In this document: positions 33,558-37,162 of the stretch, piece by piece | Layout: each line of letters begins with the position of its first letter | Position numbering within the stretch: position 1 is the first letter of the stretch | Assembly: GCA_030066045.1 (NCBI GenBank) | Contig: JASJCJ010000039.1 | Span: 1-37,162 of the forward strand | Source: Calothrix sp. MO_167.B12 | Lineage (GTDB): Bacteria; Cyanobacteriota; Cyanobacteriia; Cyanobacteriales; Nostocaceae | Reading direction: 5' to 3' | DNA length: 37,162 nt | The notes under the pieces: model-generated | What the model saw: the letters and a program-made list of their open reading frames with translations, nothing else | Database searches by the model: none | What the model was told of the DNA's origin: nothing | Translations under genes and position numbers: made by a program

Positions 33558-34804
33558 AGGACTTACGCAACTGGCACTCTTCTATGGTGCGCGAAGCGCA
33601 CCGAGCGCCTAAAGACTAAACCATTGACATAGCAATATCTGGACGCTTTAGTTGCTGTATTAAATAGTTAGAAAGTAAATTATGCTTGATTTTATAAATA
33701 GTTTGACCTGTGTTATAAGCTAAACTTTTCAGTCTTAGCCAAACCAGCATAGCGCAAGCAATATGATTTCTTTGAAGACGACCTTTACGACATTGACATG
33801 ATTCAATGCCAGTTAATTGCTTTATCTCTCGATGAAACTCTTCTATTTTCCAACGGATTTTACACACATGAGTGTGCAACATCCGTATCACTTTGAGATA
33901 TGTCATTAGTTGCGACATAATCCGTTCTATCGGTAGAGATAGTAACCCGGAAAATTTTCACTTTTTTTTCAGCAGGAAATGCTTTGATTTTTATGATTTT
34001 ACCACATGATAGCTCATCTTCACTCCATGATAATGATTCAATATTTTTATACTTCTCCTGACCAAAAGTATCATCAACTAAACGATTAGTTTTTAAAGGA
34101 CAATAAAAAACTTTATTTAAACTATCAATATAAAGCATTAAATGATTGACTGCATACCATGTATCCATTAAAACCGTATCAAAGGGCAGAAGCTTTTGAT
34201 ATACAAGACCTTGCAGCATATTCTTAACATGGTCAACCTTAGTTAAACCATCATTATCAGGAGCAAAAATACGATAATCTATTACCCAAAAAGTGAGAGT
34301 TTTAGGATTTACATATATACAACTAACTACTCCGATTCCTTTAACTATGCCATGCTCATTTCCACTATATTGTCTTCGGACGATTTCAATTTCTTCAGCA
34401 AATCTTTTATCTAAAACTGTATCATCAAATATAATATAAGCATCCTCATCAGGGACAATTAAATCTTTCACATTATCCCAAAGTAAACGAGGAGTTAATT
34501 TCTCATGTTTTAAATAATAATTAATTTTATCATGACTAATATTGTCCAAATGTTCTGCTAGATTAGTCATTGTATAATTGATTTGACTACTAAGTAAATA
34601 TTGGCAATAATTAAGTTTAGTAAATTTCATTGCTAATTGATTTTTTAAGGCACCCTCTAATTATTTTCCCATAAAATTAATACCCGAAATTTATTCTTAT
34701 CATTACTATTAACAATTCTAAAAAAGTCTTATTTCAGAAAAAATCATAAGTAGTACTAAGCTACTAGTAATTAGCGATCGCACTGTGCCAGTTGCGTAAG
34801 TCCT
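33558..34804 (-). mobile_element. 1.25-kb IS with long perfect inverted repeats and a frameshifted transposase
   Basis: The ends are perfect inverted repeats: aggacttacgcaactggcac at 33558-33577 and its complement at 34785-34804; two further bases on each side (tc/ga) also pair. Inside is one transposase coding region on the minus strand, broken into two frames. A clean target duplication is not visible (tataatc versus gataata share only a core). The first 13 bases equal the ends of the MITE at 6498, and those at 26758 are similar. Confidence 0.9.
33616..34630 (-). pseudogene. IS4-like DDE transposase split by a frameshift
   Basis: The first frame (34630 down to 33860, 256 codons) includes IIFDDTVLDKRF with the first catalytic Asp, VIDYRIFAPDNDG, and DTVLMDTWYAVN with the second. 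The second frame (stop at 33616) carries CKIRWKIEEFHREIKQLTG, a YREK-like motif (R-x3-E-x6-K) with Cys in place of the Tyr and the catalytic Glu. The frames join near 33868-33880 around a tgtgtg stretch; a one-base change there would restore one protein of about 335 residues. Programmed frameshifting is possible but there is no strong slippery heptamer, so a mutation is more likely. Family assignment is tentative. Confidence 0.8.
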
Positions 34805-34810
34805 GATAAT

Positions 34811-34838
34811 AACTGGTTATTATATGGATAACCAGTTG
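34811..34838. repeat. Palindrome next to the IS right end
   Basis: aactggttat and ataaccagtt flank the 7-base centre tatatgg. Part of the same palindrome in the opposite orientation (ctggttatccatataa) adjoins the left end of the IS at 33540-33555, suggesting the IS landed beside or between copies of this repeat. Confidence 0.7.
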
Positions 34839-34864
34839 ATGAAGAGTTTATGATTGTAGCGGAT

Positions 34865-35071
34865 CTATAGCAATAAAGTACCAAGAACAAAAAATGCACT
34901 ACCAACAGAAAGTGCATTGGCTCTCACAGAATTCTCTGTATCAACAAAATCTTTTCCCGTAAGTTTTTTGCCTGCATTAGTCATGAAGGTTTGAGGATTC
35001 AAGTAAACCCAAAAAGACCAAGAAACTCCTAAAATTCCCAACAATAACAAAAATAATTTAAATGTCGCCAA
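34865..35071 (-). CDS. Small hypothetical membrane protein
   Basis: A 68-residue protein with two hydrophobic segments (about 4-24 and 50-67) joined by a polar loop with NAGKKLTGKDFVDTENSVRAN. The pattern (short two-helix protein, LGVSWSFWVYLNP) is like unnamed small cyanobacterial membrane proteins, but I cannot name it. The stop lies close to the palindrome beside the IS, and the reading frame may have been shortened by insertions. Moderate support as a real gene. Confidence 0.5.
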   Translation of the reverse strand: MATFKLFLLLLGILGVSWSFWVYLNPQTFMTNAGKKLTGKDFVDTENSVRANALSVGSAFFVLGTLLL

Positions 35072-35166
35072 ATGTCACCACAGAGCAGCTACAGTTTGGC
35101 GGATTTTGTCGGACAACATCATTTCATCTGGCCTTAGATCCTTCAAAAGATATTTGTAAAGACCTA

Positions 35167-35803
35167 GGGCGTGTCATCAAATAGGTCTCAATCTATTTTA
35201 GAATTAATAGCCGAGGGAAAATTGAGTAACAGCAGGAGTGCGAGCGTGACACGTCGCTATGGGTTACGGGATGACCAGTGGGAGCGCATCAAAGACTTAC
35301 TACCAGGACGTAAAGAGACGGTTGGAGTGACGGCAAAAGATAATATACTGTTTGTGGAAGCCGTACTTTACCGCTACCGAGCAGATATTCCCTGGCGGGA
35401 CTTACCCGAACGATTTGGGGATTTTCGAGTTGTTCATACCCGTTTCAGTCGGTGGGCAAGGCGTGGGTGTGGCAAAAAGTATTTGAGGCGCTAGCCTTGG
35501 ATGCAGACAATGAATATGCGATGATTGACTTGACCATTGTACGCGCCCACCAACACAGTGCCGGGGCAAAACGGTGGTAATTCCGCCCAAACGCAACCGT
35601 ACTCTCCAACGTGAATATGATAAAGACTTGTACAAAGCACGACATCTAATTGAGGATTTTTTTGCCCAACTCAAACAATATCGAGCGTTCACCGAAGGTG
35701 GCAGTTTCTGCATCGCGACACGTTATGATAAGCGAGCAATAAACTTTCTCGGCGCAATTTATCTTGCTGCTACTGTTATCTGGCTTAATTGATGACACAC
35801 CCT
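35167..35803 (+). mobile_element. Deleted IS5-type element with intact ends
   Basis: Inverted repeats agggcgtgtcatcaa (35166-35180) and ttgatgacacaccct (35790-35804) match at 14 of 15 positions, and TA (or CTA) flanks both sides as expected for a short target duplication. The total of about 640 bp is shorter than an intact IS of this type because of an internal deletion. Confidence 0.85.
35246..35792 (+). pseudogene. IS5-type transposase with frameshift and internal deletion
   Basis: From GTG 35246 the frame gives TRRYGLRDDQWERIKDLLPG and IPWRDLPERFGDFRVVHTRF. A one-base loss near 35465 shifts the frame; the next piece (VWQKVFEALALDADNEYAMIDLTIVRAHQH) continues in another frame. About 75 codons expected between AGAK and VIPPKRNR are missing at about 35568-35574, removing part of the DDE core. 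The C-terminal piece YDKDLYKARHLIEDFFAQLKQ is intact to the stop inside the right end. Dead, but possibly mobilisable in trans. Confidence 0.85.
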
Positions 35804-35804
35804 A

Positions 35805-36083
35805 GCTTTTTGGCAAAATATTTTCAATATTACTGATTGATGGTGACATGCAAAAATTCAAGTTCCTGTCCCACAAAGGATGTGTAGATTGAATTTTAGG
35901 TCTTTGCTTTTTTAAAAAGTCCATTCTTGTATTTGAAAGACTGACAATCATTATCAATCTTCTCTTGAATCATTTTTATAGCCTATTGGTAATTGACTTT
36001 ACCATCCTTATTCGTGAAAAATGGTTCTAGACTATAACCACTATTATTTTTTAGAGAATCACTTTTGAAGTTTTTTGTTTAAT
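35805..36083. other. Intergenic, no gene seen
   Basis: About 280 AT-rich bases between the deleted IS and the small membrane protein gene, without recognisable repeats or RNA. The promoter of the downstream gene should be here, but no motif is assignable. Confidence 0.5.
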
Positions 36084-36530
36084 ATGGCACCTGAAGTTAT
36101 TGCAGCTATTATAGCGGCTTTTGCAAGTATTACAGCAGCTTTCATACAATCAAGAAACACTGAAAGATCCAATCGAACTACAAATATTAAGCAATCTGAT
36201 CGTTTTTATACATCTATAAATACTTCTGGACAAGGTAAAAATTCTATCGTTCCTGATGAGGTTAAAGGATGGAATTGGGCAGCTTTTCTCATAGGTTTTA
36301 TCTGGGCTATTGGGAACAATGTCTGGATCGGTTTGCTATGCTTAGTGCCTTATTTTGGTGTTGTGATGTTTTTTGTACTTGGTTTTAAAGGTAATGAATG
36401 GGCATGGAGAAGCAGAAGATGGGAAAGTGTTAAAGCTTTCAGAAATAATCAAAGGACATGGACTATAACAGCTGTTATCATTGATGTGCTATTCATAACA
36501 CTTGTAATAGTTACTAGTGTGCCTAAGTAA
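36084..36530 (+). CDS. Small membrane protein of the GWNWAAFLIGFIWAIGN type
   Basis: About 148 residues from ATG 36084 (a TTG nine bases upstream is in frame but unlikely). An N-terminal hydrophobic stretch (APEVIAAIIAAFASITAAF) is followed by a polar segment, then two or three membrane segments: GWNWAAFLIGFIWAIGNNVW, LLCLVPYFGVVMFFVLG and a C-terminal ITAVIIDVLFITLVIV. The pattern VPDEVKGWNWAAF...GNEWAWRSRRWESVKAFRN recurs in unnamed bacterial inner-membrane proteins, some labelled as ribonuclease-G-like without evidence. Function unknown. Confidence 0.75.
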   Translation: MAPEVIAAIIAAFASITAAFIQSRNTERSNRTTNIKQSDRFYTSINTSGQGKNSIVPDEVKGWNWAAFLIGFIWAIGNNVWIGLLCLVPYFGVVMFFVLGFKGNEWAWRSRRWESVKAFRNNQRTWTITAVIIDVLFITLVIVTSVPK

Positions 36531-36534
36531 TTAA

Positions 36535-36927
36535 CTTTTAATAAACACATTCGGTAGGTGCCGTCCAATCACTTATGGCTCGTCCGTAATCTTCTGGCTT
36601 ACTACAAGCAAGAGCAAATAATTATACTACTTGCTCCATACTAAATTTTGCTGGTGTACCACTGCGTTCTTCGTCCTGTGATCTTTCAATTACCGGAATC
36701 AAACGCTCCGTCAATTCTAACCAGCGATTTCTCCATCTACGAGCCATGAATCGGCTGATACTAAGTTCTCGCCCAATTTCACGATTATTATTACCTTCGT
36801 CCGCTAGCAAGATTATCTTTGCTCGTAGTGCAATTTGCTGTGGTATGTTATGACGATTAAGTAGCTTTTCTAGCTCTTGGCGATCGCACTTACTCAAGGT
36901 TAGTGACTTTGGAGCTAATCGTGCCAT
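36535..36927 (-). pseudogene. IS630-type transposase N-terminus with nonsense codon
   Basis: The frame from ATG 36927 encodes a helix-turn-helix region (LEKLLNRHNIPQQIALRAKI, NNREIGRELSISRFMARRWRNRW) typical of IS630-family transposases, then SGTPAKFSMEQVV and TAA at 36622. Reading past the stop in the same frame continues LFALACSKPEDYGRAISDWT, the usual next block, so the TAA is a point change, probably from CAA. The DDE domain is absent; the homology ends near 36540. Confidence 0.85.
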
Positions 36928-37162
36928 GTCCCAGTTCCTTTTATTCGCCCTGACTATCGTTTAATAAGTATCTCATAATATGGGTACTTTATTTCCGCCG
37001 CTCTGTACTAGTTTGTTTGTTTCACTTCGTTATAATTAGCTTTATCTTGAAGCTCATATTCTGATTGGAAGTAATACTTACTCATATTTTCATTATTTGC
37101 ATGAGCAGCATTTACCACCTGTCCAATTACATTCTGACCTGATTTTGCTAACAATTCACAAG
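36928..37162. other. Window end, no gene recognised
   Basis: About 235 bases between the IS630-type remnant and the window edge. No complete gene is visible; a frame entering from outside the window cannot be excluded. Confidence 0.4.

Overview
The window looks like chromosomal DNA of a filamentous, probably heterocyst-forming cyanobacterium. The support is: many HIP1 palindromes (gcgatcgc, for example near 8047, 20625, 23034 and 31345), short tandem heptamer/octamer repeats, a DevBCA-type exporter, tnpB-type elements, and genes closest in style to Nostocales. The organism is inferred; no rRNA or tRNA gene was recognised.

Layout. 1-2330 is repeat-rich and nearly gene-free (25-bp tandem array, broken IS5-type transposase, short repeats). 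2331-14083 is a compact same-strand lipopeptide-type biosynthetic cluster: fatty acyl-AMP ligase, acyl desaturase, acyl carrier protein, cyclopropane-synthase-like methyltransferase, PKS module (KS-AT-ACP), and NRPS module (docking-C-A-PCP-TE) whose adenylation code reads DFWNIGMVHK, the classic threonine code. A terminator follows. 14227-19547 continues on the same strand with a SRPBCC protein, a second desaturase and a DevB/DevC/DevA exporter, plausibly tailoring and export. 19583-21415 (minus) is a ZIP-like membrane protein with two inserted cyclic-nucleotide-binding-type domains. 21569-22985 is a tnpB-only IS200/IS605-type element. 23071-28027 is a second small operon (extended SDR, metallo-beta-lactamase-fold hydrolase, F390-synthetase-like adenylating enzyme, GNAT/FemAB-like protein) of unknown lipid-like pathway. 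28782-30743 is a Ser/Thr kinase fused to a formylglycine-generating-enzyme-like domain whose C-terminus looks like the variable region of a diversity-generating retroelement (DGR). 31363-31914 (minus) is 5-formyltetrahydrofolate cyclo-ligase. 32616-37162 holds small hypothetical membrane or secreted proteins among three decayed or frameshifted insertion sequences.

How it fits together. The FAAL would activate a free fatty acid and load it on the stand-alone ACP. The desaturase and methyltransferase would modify the carrier-bound chain, the PKS would add one malonate unit without beta-keto reduction, and the NRPS would attach threonine and release the product through its thioesterase. The FAAL-desaturase-ACP trio resembles the JamABC terminal-alkyne cassette, but the extra methyltransferase is not part of that cassette. 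The most interesting points are this cluster and the orphan DGR-like variable region, which has no template repeat or reverse transcriptase in the window. Mobile DNA is dense: a 1.25-kb IS and two MITEs share terminal repeats, one MITE sits inside the biosynthetic operon with a 7-bp target duplication, and a short palindromic repeat is inserted in frame into tnpB.
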